DNA of 64,000 bases from Mycolicibacterium sp. TUM20985 (GCF_030295745.1 NZ_AP027291.1:682001-746000); one strand, 5' to 3'. Shown: positions 8,920-17,483, counted from the first letter of the stretch. The notes: generated from the sequence alone by a model not told the origin. A program made the numbers and translations.

Positions 8920-9585
8920 GTGAAGCGAATCCTGGTGGTCGACGACGAGCCGACCATCCTGGCCGCGGTGGCGACCCGTCTGCGCGCTGAGGCATTCGAG
9001 GTCGAGACGGCGGTCGACGGACCGTCTGCGGTCGAAGCGTCCGCGGCGACGGAGCCCGACCTCGTGGTGCTCGACGTGATGCTGCCCGGTTTCGACGGAC
9101 TGGAGGTGTGTCGGCGCATCCAGGCGGATCGGCCGACGCCCATCCTCATGTTGACTGCCCGCAGCGACGAGACGGACATGTTGATCGGCCTGGGTATCGG
9201 CGCCGACGACTACCTGACCAAACCGTTCAGCATGCGCGAGCTCGTCGCCCGGGTGCGAGTCCTGTTGCGGCGCGTAGATCGTGCTGCAGAGGTGCAACCG
9301 TTGGTGCTCGTTGACCATCGAATCGATCTGCAGGCCCGACGCGTTCACCATGGAACCGAGGAGATCCACCTCACCAGGATCGAGTTCGACCTGCTGGCCT
9401 ACCTGGTCAGCCGCCCGCGTGTCGCGGTGTCGAGGGAGACCCTGCTCGAGCAGGTCTGGGGGTGGACGTCCGGCGTGGAGACCCGCACGGTGGACAGTCA
9501 CGTCAAGGCGTTGCGGCGCAAGCTCGGCCCCGGCCTGATCCGCACGGTCCACGGCGTCGGGTACGCGCTGGAGGTCCCGCGATGA
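8920..9585 (+). CDS. OmpR/PhoB-family response regulator
   Basis: A 221-residue two-domain response regulator. Residues 1-120 form a receiver with the acidic pair in VVDDE, phospho-acceptor D52 in VVLDVMLPG, and the conserved lysine in DDYLTKPFSM. Residues 125-221 are a winged-helix effector domain (LTRIEFDLLAYLVSRP, VDSHVKALRRKLG, RTVHGVGYALE). Starts at GTG. Its stop overlaps the ATG of the histidine kinase (ATGA), so they are a cognate pair. It lies between ipdF and kstR2, where M. tuberculosis has PPE64, so the pair is not part of the ancestral steroid cluster. Stimulus and target genes are unknown. Confidence 0.9.
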   Translation: MKRILVVDDEPTILAAVATRLRAEAFEVETAVDGPSAVEASAATEPDLVVLDVMLPGFDGLEVCRRIQADRPTPILMLTARSDETDMLIGLGIGADDYLTKPFSMRELVARVRVLLRRVDRAAEVQPLVLVDHRIDLQARRVHHGTEEIHLTRIEFDLLAYLVSRPRVAVSRETLLEQVWGWTSGVETRTVDSHVKALRRKLGPGLIRTVHGVGYALEVPR

Positions 9586-10610
9586 GCGGGCGGCTCGCCG
9601 CCGTGTGGGACCGGTTGCCCCGGCCGCTGGACCCCTTCGCCTCGTTCAAGGTCAAGATGGGTTTGCTGGTCGGCAGCGCGATCACGTTGGCGGCCTTCAC
9701 CTTCTGGATCGGCGCCAGTTGGCAGTTCCGCTACGCCCTGCTAGCGGCCTTGGCCACGTCACTGCTGATCACCCAGCTCCTCGCCCACGGTATGACGTCT
9801 CCGCTGCGACAGATGACGGCTGCCGCCGGCGCGATGGCGCGCGGTGACTACAGCCGTCGGGTGCGCGCGACGTCACGCGACGAAGTCGGGCAACTGGCCA
9901 CGGCGTTCAACCAGATGGCGGCCGATCTCGGCGCCGAGGACGAGTATCGACGCGGCCTGATCGCCAACGTGTCGCACGAATTGCGCACGCCAATAACGGC
10001 ATTGCGCGCTGTCCTCGAGAACGTCGTCGACGGCGTCGCCGATCCCGACGGCGACACCATGCGGATGGCTTTGGCGCAGACCGAACGGCTGGGTGAGCTG
10101 GTCGCCAACCTGCTCGACCTGTCACGGTTGGAGAGTGGAGTGGTTCCGCTGGAGCTCAAGGCCTTCCGCGCCGACGACTTCCTCCGTGAGGCCGTAACGC
10201 ACGCCTCGGTGTCCACCGACGGTGTCGACGTCGTGGTGACGGCCATACCGCCGGACCTGGTGGCCGTGGCGGATCCCGCCCGCCTGCGGCAGGTGGTGGT
10301 CAATCTGGTGGACAACGCAATTCGGCACAGCCCGACCGGCGGCCGGGTGTCGGTGATCGCGGGCTCCGCCGAGCCGGCCGGATTGCGGCTGGAGGTCGGC
10401 GACGAGGGCCCGGGAATTCCGTCGAGCGAACGCGAACGCGTCTTTCAACGCTTCAGTCGCGGCGCCACCTCGGCGGGTGGTACTGGTCTGGGCCTGGCGA
10501 TCGCTCGCTGGGTCGTCGAATTGCATGGCGGGACAATCGAAGTCATGAATGTGCGCGCGGGTTGCCGCATCGGCGTCACGATCCCGCAGACGAAGGAGCC
10601 GAGCACGTGA
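9582..10610 (+). CDS. HAMP histidine kinase, intramembrane-sensing type
   Basis: A 342-residue sensor kinase. Two transmembrane helices, about residues 25-44 and 49-68, are separated by only a few residues, so there is essentially no extracytoplasmic sensor domain. A HAMP domain (about 69-120) follows, then the H-box ANVSHELRTP with H132, N-box NLVDNAIRHS, G1 DEGPGIP and G2 GTGLGLAIA. Both ends overlap neighbours: ATGA with the response regulator and GTGA with the downstream membrane-protein gene. Such kinases usually sense within the membrane or through a partner protein; the adjacent polytopic protein is a candidate partner. Confidence 0.9.
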   Translation: MSGRLAAVWDRLPRPLDPFASFKVKMGLLVGSAITLAAFTFWIGASWQFRYALLAALATSLLITQLLAHGMTSPLRQMTAAAGAMARGDYSRRVRATSRDEVGQLATAFNQMAADLGAEDEYRRGLIANVSHELRTPITALRAVLENVVDGVADPDGDTMRMALAQTERLGELVANLLDLSRLESGVVPLELKAFRADDFLREAVTHASVSTDGVDVVVTAIPPDLVAVADPARLRQVVVNLVDNAIRHSPTGGRVSVIAGSAEPAGLRLEVGDEGPGIPSSERERVFQRFSRGATSAGGTGLGLAIARWVVELHGGTIEVMNVRAGCRIGVTIPQTKEPST

Positions 10611-12157
10611 CGATGACGGATCAGGGCTGGTACGCCCCGCAGGGACCGCCACGGGCGCCCGCCTTGCCGCCGATGCTCGGGCCGTTGCCGCCACGGCACG
10701 GCGAAGTGGGCTGGACGATCTGGCCGCACCGGGTGTGGCCGCTCGATCCGCTGGCGCGGGCCCCACGACGCGTCGTCCTCGCCGCGCTCGTGGTCGGCGG
10801 TCTCGGTACGGCGCTATGGCGCCCCACGGTGCTGAGCATCGGCTATCTCGTCGTGGGGGTGATGGTGTTCGTCGTCGTGTACGGCACCGGCGCTCGGCGG
10901 CCCACCAGGACGGAGTGGCTCGGCATGGAACTGACTCTGGCGCTGCTCGCGGTGCCCGCACTGCTCGCGGCGCAGTGGCTCGGGGTGCTGTGCGTCGCCG
11001 CGGCGTGGCTGGTGGCGTGGTGCACCCTGGGCGGCGGCCACACCTGGACCGCCGTGGTCACCGCACCCTTGCTGCCGTGGCTGCTCCCAGCCCGGGTGAT
11101 GGCGTGGACGCGAAAGTCCTTGTCGGAGTCGACTCGTGATGGCGTCGCGGCACCGAAGTTGGTGCGGATCGTCACCGTGCTGGCGATCACGGTCGCGCTC
11201 GTCGCGGTGTTCGGCGGGCTGTTCGCCGCCGCGGACCCGGCGTTCGCGCACGTGATGAGCAACGTCGTGCCGTCGTTCGACGTCGGGGACGTCGTCGCGC
11301 GGGTCGTGGTCTTCGGGCTGGTGCTGGCCTTCGCTCTGGGCGGGGCGTACCTCGTGCGGTACGCGCCTCGCTTGGACGCCCTGGCGCCGGCGCCGGCGCG
11401 GACCATTCCGAGGTGGGAGTGGGCGGTGCCGCTCGGAGTGCTGGACGCCTTGTTCATCGCCTTCGTCATCGTCCAGGCCGCCGTGCTGTTCGGCGGTCAC
11501 GATCACGTTCTCGAGACGGAGGGGCTGACGTACGCCGAGTACGCGAGACAGGGCTTTTGGCAGCTGCTCTGGGTGTCGGCGTTGACGCTGTTGGTGATCG
11601 GCGTCGTCATCCGCGTGGCCGGACGTCATGCCGCCGCGGACCGGCGATTGTTGCGGTTACTGGTCGGAACGACGTGCGCGACGTCGGTCGTGGTCGTCGT
11701 CTCGGCGATCCATCGCATGTGGCTCTATCAGCAGGCGTACGGGTTTAGCGTGCAGCGGGTCATGGTGATCGCGATCGAGTCCTGGCTCGGTGTGGTGTTC
11801 GTGCTCGTCGCCGTGGCGGGCATTCGGATGGTCGGCCGCTGGCTGCCTCGCGCCGTACTCGTCGCGGGGGCGCTGACATTGTTGACGGTGGCGGCGACCA
11901 ACCCCGAACGGTTGATCGCCGAGAGGAACATCGACCGCTACGAGCAGACCGGGTTGCTGGACACCGACTATCTGTTGTCCTTGTCGCCAGACGTCGAGCC
12001 GGCCCTGGAGCGCCTGCCCGAAGCGGTGCGGCAGTGCGCGAGATACCGTGACGACGACCGGGACCCCTGGTACGCGTTCAACCTGTCGCGGTCCAACGCT
12101 GATCGCGACGGGACGCCGCCGGGCGACGCCTGCGAGTCGTATCGGGTCACCAGCTAG
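10607..12157 (+). CDS. Polytopic DUF4153/DUF4173-type membrane protein
   Basis: A 516-residue integral membrane protein with a proline-rich cytoplasmic N-terminus and about ten hydrophobic segments. The stretch after residue 380 (HRMWLYQQAYGFSVQRVMV) resembles the YGLT-R region of DUF4153/DUF4173 proteins. The C-terminal 90 residues, after the last helix, are hydrophilic and contain CARYRDDDRDPWYAFNLSRS. GTG at 10607 is chosen because AAGGAG lies eight bases upstream and it overlaps the kinase stop; ATG at 10613 is the alternative. Translational coupling with the two-component system suggests it helps sensing or is its main target. Molecular function is unknown. Confidence 0.78.
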   Translation: MTMTDQGWYAPQGPPRAPALPPMLGPLPPRHGEVGWTIWPHRVWPLDPLARAPRRVVLAALVVGGLGTALWRPTVLSIGYLVVGVMVFVVVYGTGARRPTRTEWLGMELTLALLAVPALLAAQWLGVLCVAAAWLVAWCTLGGGHTWTAVVTAPLLPWLLPARVMAWTRKSLSESTRDGVAAPKLVRIVTVLAITVALVAVFGGLFAAADPAFAHVMSNVVPSFDVGDVVARVVVFGLVLAFALGGAYLVRYAPRLDALAPAPARTIPRWEWAVPLGVLDALFIAFVIVQAAVLFGGHDHVLETEGLTYAEYARQGFWQLLWVSALTLLVIGVVIRVAGRHAAADRRLLRLLVGTTCATSVVVVVSAIHRMWLYQQAYGFSVQRVMVIAIESWLGVVFVLVAVAGIRMVGRWLPRAVLVAGALTLLTVAATNPERLIAERNIDRYEQTGLLDTDYLLSLSPDVEPALERLPEAVRQCARYRDDDRDPWYAFNLSRSNADRDGTPPGDACESYRVTS

Positions 12158-12160
12158 CCA

Positions 12161-12174
12161 AGCAAGCGCTTGGT
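12161..12174. promoter_or_regulatory. KstR2 operator, kstR2 promoter
   Basis: AGCAAGCGCTTGGT matches AnCAAGnnCTTGnT exactly. It starts three bases after the stop of the upstream membrane-protein gene and directly precedes the -10 element of kstR2, as expected for autorepression. Confidence 0.92.
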
Positions 12175-12177
12175 CGA

Positions 12178-12183
12178 TATGAT
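12178..12183 (+). promoter_or_regulatory. Putative -10 element, leaderless kstR2 promoter
   Basis: TATGAT, a good mycobacterial -10, ends six bases before the GTG start of kstR2. No ribosome-binding site fits the space, so the mRNA is predicted to begin at the start codon. Confidence 0.6.
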
Positions 12184-12189
12184 GCCGGG

Positions 12190-12783
12190 GTGGACAAGGC
12201 GCTTCCGAGTCGCCGCGACGAGCTGCTCGACCTCGCCGCGGCGATGTTCGCCGAGCGCGGCTTGCGCGCGACCACCGTGCGCGATATCGCGGATTCCGCG
12301 GGAATCCTGTCCGGCAGCCTCTACCACCACTTCAAGTCCAAGGAGCAGATGGTCGAGGAGGTCCTGCGCGACTTCCTCGACTGGCTCTTCGGCCGGTACC
12401 AGGAGATCGTCGAGGCCGAGACCGACCCATTGAAGCGGGTCGCGGGGCTCTTCATGGCGTCCTTCGAAGCCATCGAGCACCGTCACGCTCAGGTCGTCAT
12501 CTACCAGGATGAAGCCAAACGACTCTCGCCGCTGCCACAGTTCGCCTTCGTCGACGAGCGCAACCGCGAGCAGCGGACGATGTGGCTGGACGTGCTGAAG
12601 CAGGGCATCGCGGAGGGCTGCTTCAGTGCCGACCTCGACGTCGACCTCGTCTACCGCTTCATCCGCGACACGACATGGGTTTCCGTCCGCTGGTATCAAC
12701 CAGGTGGACCCCTCACGGCCGAGCAGGTGGGCAGGCAGTACCTCGCCATCGTGCTCGGCGGAATCACGACTGAAGGAGTTTGA
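12190..12783 (+). CDS. kstR2: TetR-family HIP-CoA-responsive repressor KstR2
   Basis: A 197-residue TetR-type regulator. The N-terminal helix-turn-helix is clear at about residues 25-52 (TTVRDIADSAGILSGSLYHHF). The rest is the helical ligand and dimerisation domain. KstR2 (Rv3557c) represses the HIP-degradation genes and is released by HIP-CoA. This window contains three matching operators: here, at fadD3/fadE30 and at echA20/SDR. GTG at 12190 is supported by length (M. tuberculosis KstR2 is about 200 residues) and the -10 six bases upstream. fadA6 follows after three bases. Strong call from family, position and operator set. Confidence 0.93.
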   Translation: MDKALPSRRDELLDLAAAMFAERGLRATTVRDIADSAGILSGSLYHHFKSKEQMVEEVLRDFLDWLFGRYQEIVEAETDPLKRVAGLFMASFEAIEHRHAQVVIYQDEAKRLSPLPQFAFVDERNREQRTMWLDVLKQGIAEGCFSADLDVDLVYRFIRDTTWVSVRWYQPGGPLTAEQVGRQYLAIVLGGITTEGV

Positions 12784-12786
12784 CTC

Positions 12787-13935
12787 ATGGGTGACGCGTA
12801 CATCATCGACGCTGTACGGACCGCCGTCGGCAAGCGCAATGGATCGCTCTCGGGCGTGCACCCCGTCGACCTGGGTGCCGCCGCCTGGCGTGGCCTCTTC
12901 GACCGCAACGACGTCGACCCTGGCGCCGTCACCGACGTGATCGCCGGGTGCGTCGACGCCATCGGCGGACAGGCCGGCAACATCGCCCGGCTGTCGTGGT
13001 TGGCGGCGGGCTTCCCCGAAGAGGTGCCCGGTGTCACCGTCGACCGGCAGTGCGGTTCGAGCCAGCAGGCGATTTCCTTTGGGGCGCAGGCGATCATGTC
13101 CGGTACGGCCGACCTGATCGTCGCAGGCGGCATGCAGAACATGAGCCAGATTCCGATCAGCTCGGCGATGATCGTCGGTGAGCAGTTCGGCTTCACCTCG
13201 CCCACCAACGAGTCGAAGAGTTGGCTGCACCGCTATGGCGATCAGGAGATCTCGCAGTTTCGCGGGTCGGAGATGATCGCCGAGAAGTGGAACCTCTCCC
13301 GCGAGGAGATGGAGCAGTTCGCGCTGACGAGTCACCAGCGCGCGCAGGAGGCCATCCGCGCGGGGTACTTCGAGAACGAGATCATCCCCGTAGATGGCTT
13401 CGTCACCGACGAGGGCCCTCGGGATACCTCGCTGGAGAAGATGGCCGGGCTGAAGACGCTCGTCGAGGGTGGGCGGTTGACGGCCGCGATGGCGAGCCAG
13501 ATCTCCGACGGCGCCAGCGCGGTGCTCATTGCGTCCGAGCAGGCCGTCAAGGATCACGGGCTGACGCCGCGTGCCCGCATCCACCACGTCAGTGCCCGCG
13601 GCGCCGACCCGGTGTACATGCTGACCGGCCCGATCCCCGCGACGCACTATGCGCTGGAGAAGACCGGGCTGTCGATCGAGGACATCGACACCATCGAGAT
13701 CAACGAGGCGTTCGCCCCGGTGGTCATGGCGTGGCTGCAGGAGACGAAGGCCGACCCCGCGAAGGTCAACCCGAGCGGCGGCGCGATCGCGCTCGGCCAT
13801 CCGCTGGGAGCAACGGGCGCCAAGCTGTTCACGACGATGTTGAACACGCTCGAGCGGACGGGTGGCCGCTACGGCCTGCAGACGATGTGCGAGGGCGGCG
13901 GCACCGCCAACGTCACGATCATCGAGCGCCTCTAG
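12787..13935 (+). CDS. fadA6: Thiolase FadA6
   Basis: A 382-residue thiolase. The nucleophilic cysteine is in VDRQCGSSQQA at about residue 89, followed by NEAFAPV (His-bearing loop region), GHPLGATGAK and the C-terminal catalytic cysteine in MCEGGGTANV. FadA6 (Rv3556c) performs a thiolytic step in the terminal beta-oxidation of the HIP-derived CoA esters. Three bases separate it from kstR2, so it should be co-transcribed under the KstR2 box. It resembles FadA5 in this window, but the genomic neighbour distinguishes them. Confidence 0.9.
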   Translation: MGDAYIIDAVRTAVGKRNGSLSGVHPVDLGAAAWRGLFDRNDVDPGAVTDVIAGCVDAIGGQAGNIARLSWLAAGFPEEVPGVTVDRQCGSSQQAISFGAQAIMSGTADLIVAGGMQNMSQIPISSAMIVGEQFGFTSPTNESKSWLHRYGDQEISQFRGSEMIAEKWNLSREEMEQFALTSHQRAQEAIRAGYFENEIIPVDGFVTDEGPRDTSLEKMAGLKTLVEGGRLTAAMASQISDGASAVLIASEQAVKDHGLTPRARIHHVSARGADPVYMLTGPIPATHYALEKTGLSIEDIDTIEINEAFAPVVMAWLQETKADPAKVNPSGGAIALGHPLGATGAKLFTTMLNTLERTGGRYGLQTMCEGGGTANVTIIERL

Positions 13936-14030
13936 CCCCGCATCGCGCCCCGCGCCCCATCGCGCCGATTGTGTGGGTTCTGAGTGCAACGCTCAAGAGG
14001 CAATGCGAACGAGCCCCACACTCGATGAGC

Positions 14031-14891
14031 TCATAGTGGGCAGCCCGCGGCGCGGAGCTTGTCGCGGACACGGCGAAGGACGGCGTCCGGATGGGCGAGC
14101 ATCTCGGCACTGACCCGGACGACGATCCAACCCGACGCCTCCAGCATCGCGAGGCGTTCGATGTCCCACGCCCGCTGCCGACGATCCGTCCAATGCTGCA
14201 CACCGTCGTACTCGACTGCGACCTTCCATTCGCGCCAGCCCATGTCGACCCGGACTCGCACTTCGCCGAAGCGGTCCCTGAACTCGATCTGGGTCTCCGG
14301 TGTCGGGAAGCCGGCGTCGATCAAGGTCAGTCGCAGGCGGGTCTCCTGAGGCGACTCGGCGCCGCCGTCGACGAGTCCGAGCACTGACCGCAGGCGGCGA
14401 ACTCCGCGGAGCCCGCGGTGGAGATCGGCGAGCGCGAGCACGTCGACCACTTCGACACCCGTCGCCCGGGTCAGTGCATCGAGGTGGACGAGCGCCCGTG
14501 GCACCGGCTGCGTGCGACCGATGTCGAAGGCCGTTCGCGCAGGTGTGGTCAGGTTCATGCCGTCGACGGTGACGCATTCCGACGAGTCGAGCGCGTAGGT
14601 GTGGCAGACGATGCCGGCCGGGGCGTGGCGGTCGAGCCGGCTGATCTCGGCGGGCTGGTCGGGATCGATCCATTTGGTTCCGTGCACTGCGGCGGCCGAC
14701 AGCCCGACCAAGACGGCGCCGCCACCCGACCACAGCCAAGCCGCATGTGCCCGCGTCGATGCAGTGATCGGTGTGGTCCGGTGGACGTACACATTTCGGT
14801 AGATGGCCAGGTAGTCCTTCTCCAGGCGACGAGCGGTGACGACGCCGCGCCGCACCGCGTCCTGGCCGAGGAAGGGTAGTTGTTCTCGCAT
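14031..14891 (-). CDS. AbiEi-like / DUF559 endonuclease-fold protein (Rv3555c-like)
   Basis: A 286-residue protein, close in length to Rv3555c at the same locus. ATG at 14891 gives the conserved opening MREQLPFLGQDAVRRG; in-frame sequence further upstream is arginine-rich and unlikely to be translated. The N-terminal half resembles the AbiEi-type winged-helix region. The C-terminal half is a DUF559 (Vsr-like, PD-(D/E)XK fold) domain with spaced acidic residues in ESPQETRLRL, VDMGW and VAVEYDG. The fold suggests nucleic-acid binding or cleavage, but no function has been established for this family in mycobacteria. It converges on fadA6 with a 95-base gap that shows nothing clear. Confidence 0.75.
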   Translation of the reverse strand: MREQLPFLGQDAVRRGVVTARRLEKDYLAIYRNVYVHRTTPITASTRAHAAWLWSGGGAVLVGLSAAAVHGTKWIDPDQPAEISRLDRHAPAGIVCHTYALDSSECVTVDGMNLTTPARTAFDIGRTQPVPRALVHLDALTRATGVEVVDVLALADLHRGLRGVRRLRSVLGLVDGGAESPQETRLRLTLIDAGFPTPETQIEFRDRFGEVRVRVDMGWREWKVAVEYDGVQHWTDRRQRAWDIERLAMLEASGWIVVRVSAEMLAHPDAVLRRVRDKLRAAGCPL

Positions 14892-15009
14892 GCCCGAATG
14901 TTGGGACCGAGGCCGGACACCGACCCTCGACCGTGGGCGTTCTTCGTGCGTCCTCCGAGTGGGGTTGTGGACGAACCCCACACTGGGGATGAACGCACTC
15001 GCAGATGCG

Positions 15010-15750
15010 TCAGTGCACGGCCGCCACTAGCGCGAGACCCGCGAACGCCAGCATCCAGCTGGCCAAGCTGCCGACCAGAAAGTACTCGGTGACGTCGTCG
15101 ATGCCGACGCGTTCGGGAGTGCCGTTCTTGTCGCGTTTCGCGCTGATCTCCGGGAAGCGAATGATGCTCTTGGCCGCGACGACGGCGGACGCCATGGTCA
15201 GCTGGCCGGCCAGCCCCAATCCGACGATCAGCAGACGCTCCATGGGACCGAGCAGCCGACCGCCCTTGAGCTGATCCGACGCCTGCGGCTGACCGACGGG
15301 TTTCACCGAGCCGACGGAGCCGAGGACGAGTCGCACCACGGCGTTTGCCGTAGCCAGCTGAGCCAGCATGACGCCGAGGACCATCAGCATGCGGTTCGGG
15401 CTGGCGTCCAGGCCCACCCACGTCAACCAGTGCGCGATCAGCCCGGCGACGTCGGATCCCAACGCGGACAACAGAAACAGCGTCACGATGGCGACGCCGA
15501 GCACCGTGAGCGGTAACGCCTGGTGTCGTCCCGACCGCTCGGCGCGATCGCACAGCAGCAGCCACGCGACGGCGGCGATCGCGGCGACGACGAGCAGGAT
15601 GAGGTCGCCGACGTGCCACAGTGCGCCGATCAGCAGGCAGCCCACGATCGTCGACACGGCGACGACGGGCGCCGCCCACCGGGCACTGACGACACGCCGA
15701 CCCAGGTCGCCCGCTCCCACCGCGATGAGGAAGACGGCCAGGGCGCTCAC
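15010..15750 (-). CDS. DUF3307-like polytopic membrane protein, SatD partner
   Basis: A 246-residue membrane protein with about seven hydrophobic segments. The C-terminal third, MERLLIVGLGLAGQLTMAS then VVAAKSIIRFPEI and TEYFLVGSLASWMLA, is recognisably the AAKSILRF...EY.LIGT.LS region of DUF3307 proteins. The GTG start overlaps the SatD stop (GTGA), so the two are translationally coupled. DUF3307-type membrane proteins are commonly encoded beside satD genes; their activity is unknown. The N-terminal part is less conserved than in typical members. Confident as membrane protein and SatD partner, moderate for the family name. Confidence 0.7.
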   Translation of the reverse strand: MSALAVFLIAVGAGDLGRRVVSARWAAPVVAVSTIVGCLLIGALWHVGDLILLVVAAIAAVAWLLLCDRAERSGRHQALPLTVLGVAIVTLFLLSALGSDVAGLIAHWLTWVGLDASPNRMLMVLGVMLAQLATANAVVRLVLGSVGSVKPVGQPQASDQLKGGRLLGPMERLLIVGLGLAGQLTMASAVVAAKSIIRFPEISAKRDKNGTPERVGIDDVTEYFLVGSLASWMLAFAGLALVAAVH

Positions 15751-16394
15751 CGGATCTCCGAAAGCCGTTGCGACGCCGCGACGATGAGATCGAGACCGTC
15801 GCGGGCCGCGCGCTGGGACACCGCAGAGGGGCTGATGCCTTCCTCGGCGGCGAGTTCACGCTTGGAGCGCTGGTGCACGAGACCTCTCAGAATGCGAATG
15901 GAGCGTTCGTCGAGTGATCCAAGCAGGTGGTCCCGACAGAGGAGGGCGGCGTTGATCGGGTCCGCCGCCGGTCCCTCCGCGTCTGCGGTCCGGTATGACG
16001 TGCGGACCAGCGCGAACCCGGCCTGCCGCTGGGTGGCGGCCGTCCACTCGATCGCCTCGCGTGCCGCCCACCAGGCGGGGCCGTCCTGGATGCCGGTGTC
16101 GCGGTCGAGCATGGTGGCGTGCCCCCAACCGATGCCGAAGCGGATGTCGATGCCTCCCGCGACGGCCAGGCGAAGGGCGAGCGCGGCACTGATCGCTGCG
16201 CCGACGGTCGGGTAGCTGCCTTGGAACTCGTCGCCGACCGTGAACGCCGGGGCGTCGACCGCGTCTGCGGCGATGCCTCGCAGCGCCGTGCTGAGGGTCT
16301 GGTGCAGAGCGCGGCGGTCGGCAGCGTCGCGCGACCCGACGACATCGCCGATGACCGTTGCCTTGAATGAAGCTGACGCCTTCACCTTCGCCAT
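15747..16394 (-). CDS. SatD-family protein
   Basis: A 215-residue cytoplasmic protein with the SatD signature near the N-terminus (VIGDVVGSRDAADRR, about residues 15-26), then FTVGDEFQGSYP and DIRFGIGWG. This central part has a cyclase-like alpha/beta look (GDEFQG). The C-terminal region (ELAAEEGISPSAVSQRAARDG) is a sigma-70-region-4-like helix-turn-helix, suggesting DNA binding. SatD was named from acid-tolerance work in Streptococcus; its biochemical role is unknown. It lies downstream of ipdC, where M. tuberculosis has fdxB, but appears to have its own promoter (TATAGT, six bases before ATG). Confidence 0.75.
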   Translation of the reverse strand: MAKVKASASFKATVIGDVVGSRDAADRRALHQTLSTALRGIAADAVDAPAFTVGDEFQGSYPTVGAAISAALALRLAVAGGIDIRFGIGWGHATMLDRDTGIQDGPAWWAAREAIEWTAATQRQAGFALVRTSYRTADAEGPAADPINAALLCRDHLLGSLDERSIRILRGLVHQRSKRELAAEEGISPSAVSQRAARDGLDLIVAASQRLSEIR

Positions 16395-16400
16395 ATGAAG

Positions 16401-16406
16401 ACTATA
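16401..16406 (-). promoter_or_regulatory. Putative -10 element, leaderless satD promoter
   Basis: On the minus strand TATAGT ends six bases before the ATG at 16394, and there is no ribosome-binding site. This suggests leaderless transcription of the satD pair independent of the ipd operon. Confidence 0.5.
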
Positions 16407-16418
16407 GCTTAACGCCGC

Positions 16419-17483
16419 TCAGTCGACGACGTGGCTCGCGGCCGCCCGCAGGTGCTTCACCGCATCGGCGACGATCGACTCGACGAGTTCGGCGCACGAC
16501 GGCAGATCATCGAGGATGCCCGCCACCTGGCCCGAGGCCAGCACGCCCGCGTCGGTGTTGCCGTCGACCAGTCCGGCCTTCAGGAGCATGGGGGTGTTGG
16601 CTGCCATCACCACCTGCGACCAGGTCAATTCCTTGCCGCGCCGCATCGCCAGACCGTCCTTGACGATCGAACGCCACGTCATACCCGACATCTTCTTGAA
16701 CTTCTGTGCGTTCAGCACCGCAGCGCTGAAACCGCGCACCGGTGAACCGCTTTCGAGCTTCTCCACCAACCCGGTACGCAGTACGCGGTGCGGCATGCCG
16801 TCGACCCGCTTGGACACCACGGTGGCGTCGAAGGCGGAGGCCAGGTAGCGCTGCTTGACCTCGTCGGGCACCGTCGAGTCCGACGTCAGCAGGAACCGGG
16901 TGCCCATCGCGACGCCGGCGGCGCCGTAGGACAACGCGGCTGCGAGGCCTCGGCCATCGAAGAAGCCGCCCGCTGCCACCACGGGGATGTCCACCGCGTC
17001 GAGCACCGACGGCAAGAGCAGCGTGGTCGCGACGGGCCCGGTGTGGCCTCCACCCTCGCCGCCCTGCACGATCACCGCGTCGGCTCCCCAGGCCGCAACC
17101 TTCTTGGCATGCTTGGCCGCGCCGACCGATGGAATGACGACCACGCCAGCGTCTTTGAGCTTCGCGATCAGCTCAGGCTTGGGTGCCAACGCGAACGAGG
17201 CGACGCGCACGCCCTCGCGGATCAAGAGATCGACACGTTCGCCGGCGTCACCGGCGTCGGCCCGCATGTTGATGCCGAAAGGCTTGTCGGTGGCCGCCTT
17301 GACCTTCGTCACGGCCGTCGACAATTCGTCGAGTGTCATGGTGGCCGACGCGAGGATGCCGAGACCGCCGGCGTTCGACGTCGCCGACACGAGTCGCGCA
17401 CCGGCCACCCACCCCATGCCGGTCTGCACGACGGGATGGGCGATTCCAAGTAGTTCGGTCAGGGGCGTTCGCAACGAGCTCAC
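16419..17483 (-). CDS. ipdC: IpdC, NPD/FMN-type flavin enzyme of HIP degradation
   Basis: A 354-residue TIM-barrel flavoprotein of the nitronate monooxygenase / 2-nitropropane dioxygenase family. Features are PVVQTGMGWVAGARLVSATSN at the N-terminus, VIVQGGEGGGHTG, and the phosphate-binding VAAGGFFDGRGLAAALSYGAAGVAMGTRFL. In mycobacteria IpdC (Rv3553) acts with EchA20 and IpdAB on the ring-D/C intermediates of HIP catabolism. GTG at 17483 overlaps the IpdB stop. It is the last gene of the echA20-ipdA-ipdB-ipdC operon, transcribed from the KstR2-controlled promoter near 19923. In M. tuberculosis fdxB is next; it is absent here. Confidence 0.88.
   Translation of the reverse strand: MSSLRTPLTELLGIAHPVVQTGMGWVAGARLVSATSNAGGLGILASATMTLDELSTAVTKVKAATDKPFGINMRADAGDAGERVDLLIREGVRVASFALAPKPELIAKLKDAGVVVIPSVGAAKHAKKVAAWGADAVIVQGGEGGGHTGPVATTLLLPSVLDAVDIPVVAAGGFFDGRGLAAALSYGAAGVAMGTRFLLTSDSTVPDEVKQRYLASAFDATVVSKRVDGMPHRVLRTGLVEKLESGSPVRGFSAAVLNAQKFKKMSGMTWRSIVKDGLAMRRGKELTWSQVVMAANTPMLLKAGLVDGNTDAGVLASGQVAGILDDLPSCAELVESIVADAVKHLRAAASHVVD

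Noticed and set aside
8056..9552. 498-residue minus-strand frame across ipdF and the response regulator
   Set aside because: Spans two clear plus-strand genes and an intergenic promoter; no motifs.
12154..13989. 611-residue open frame antisense to kstR2-fadA6
   Set aside because: It is a GC-bias shadow: low-complexity sequence rich in Arg, Asp, Gly and His, no domain, wholly covered by two recognisable genes on the other strand.
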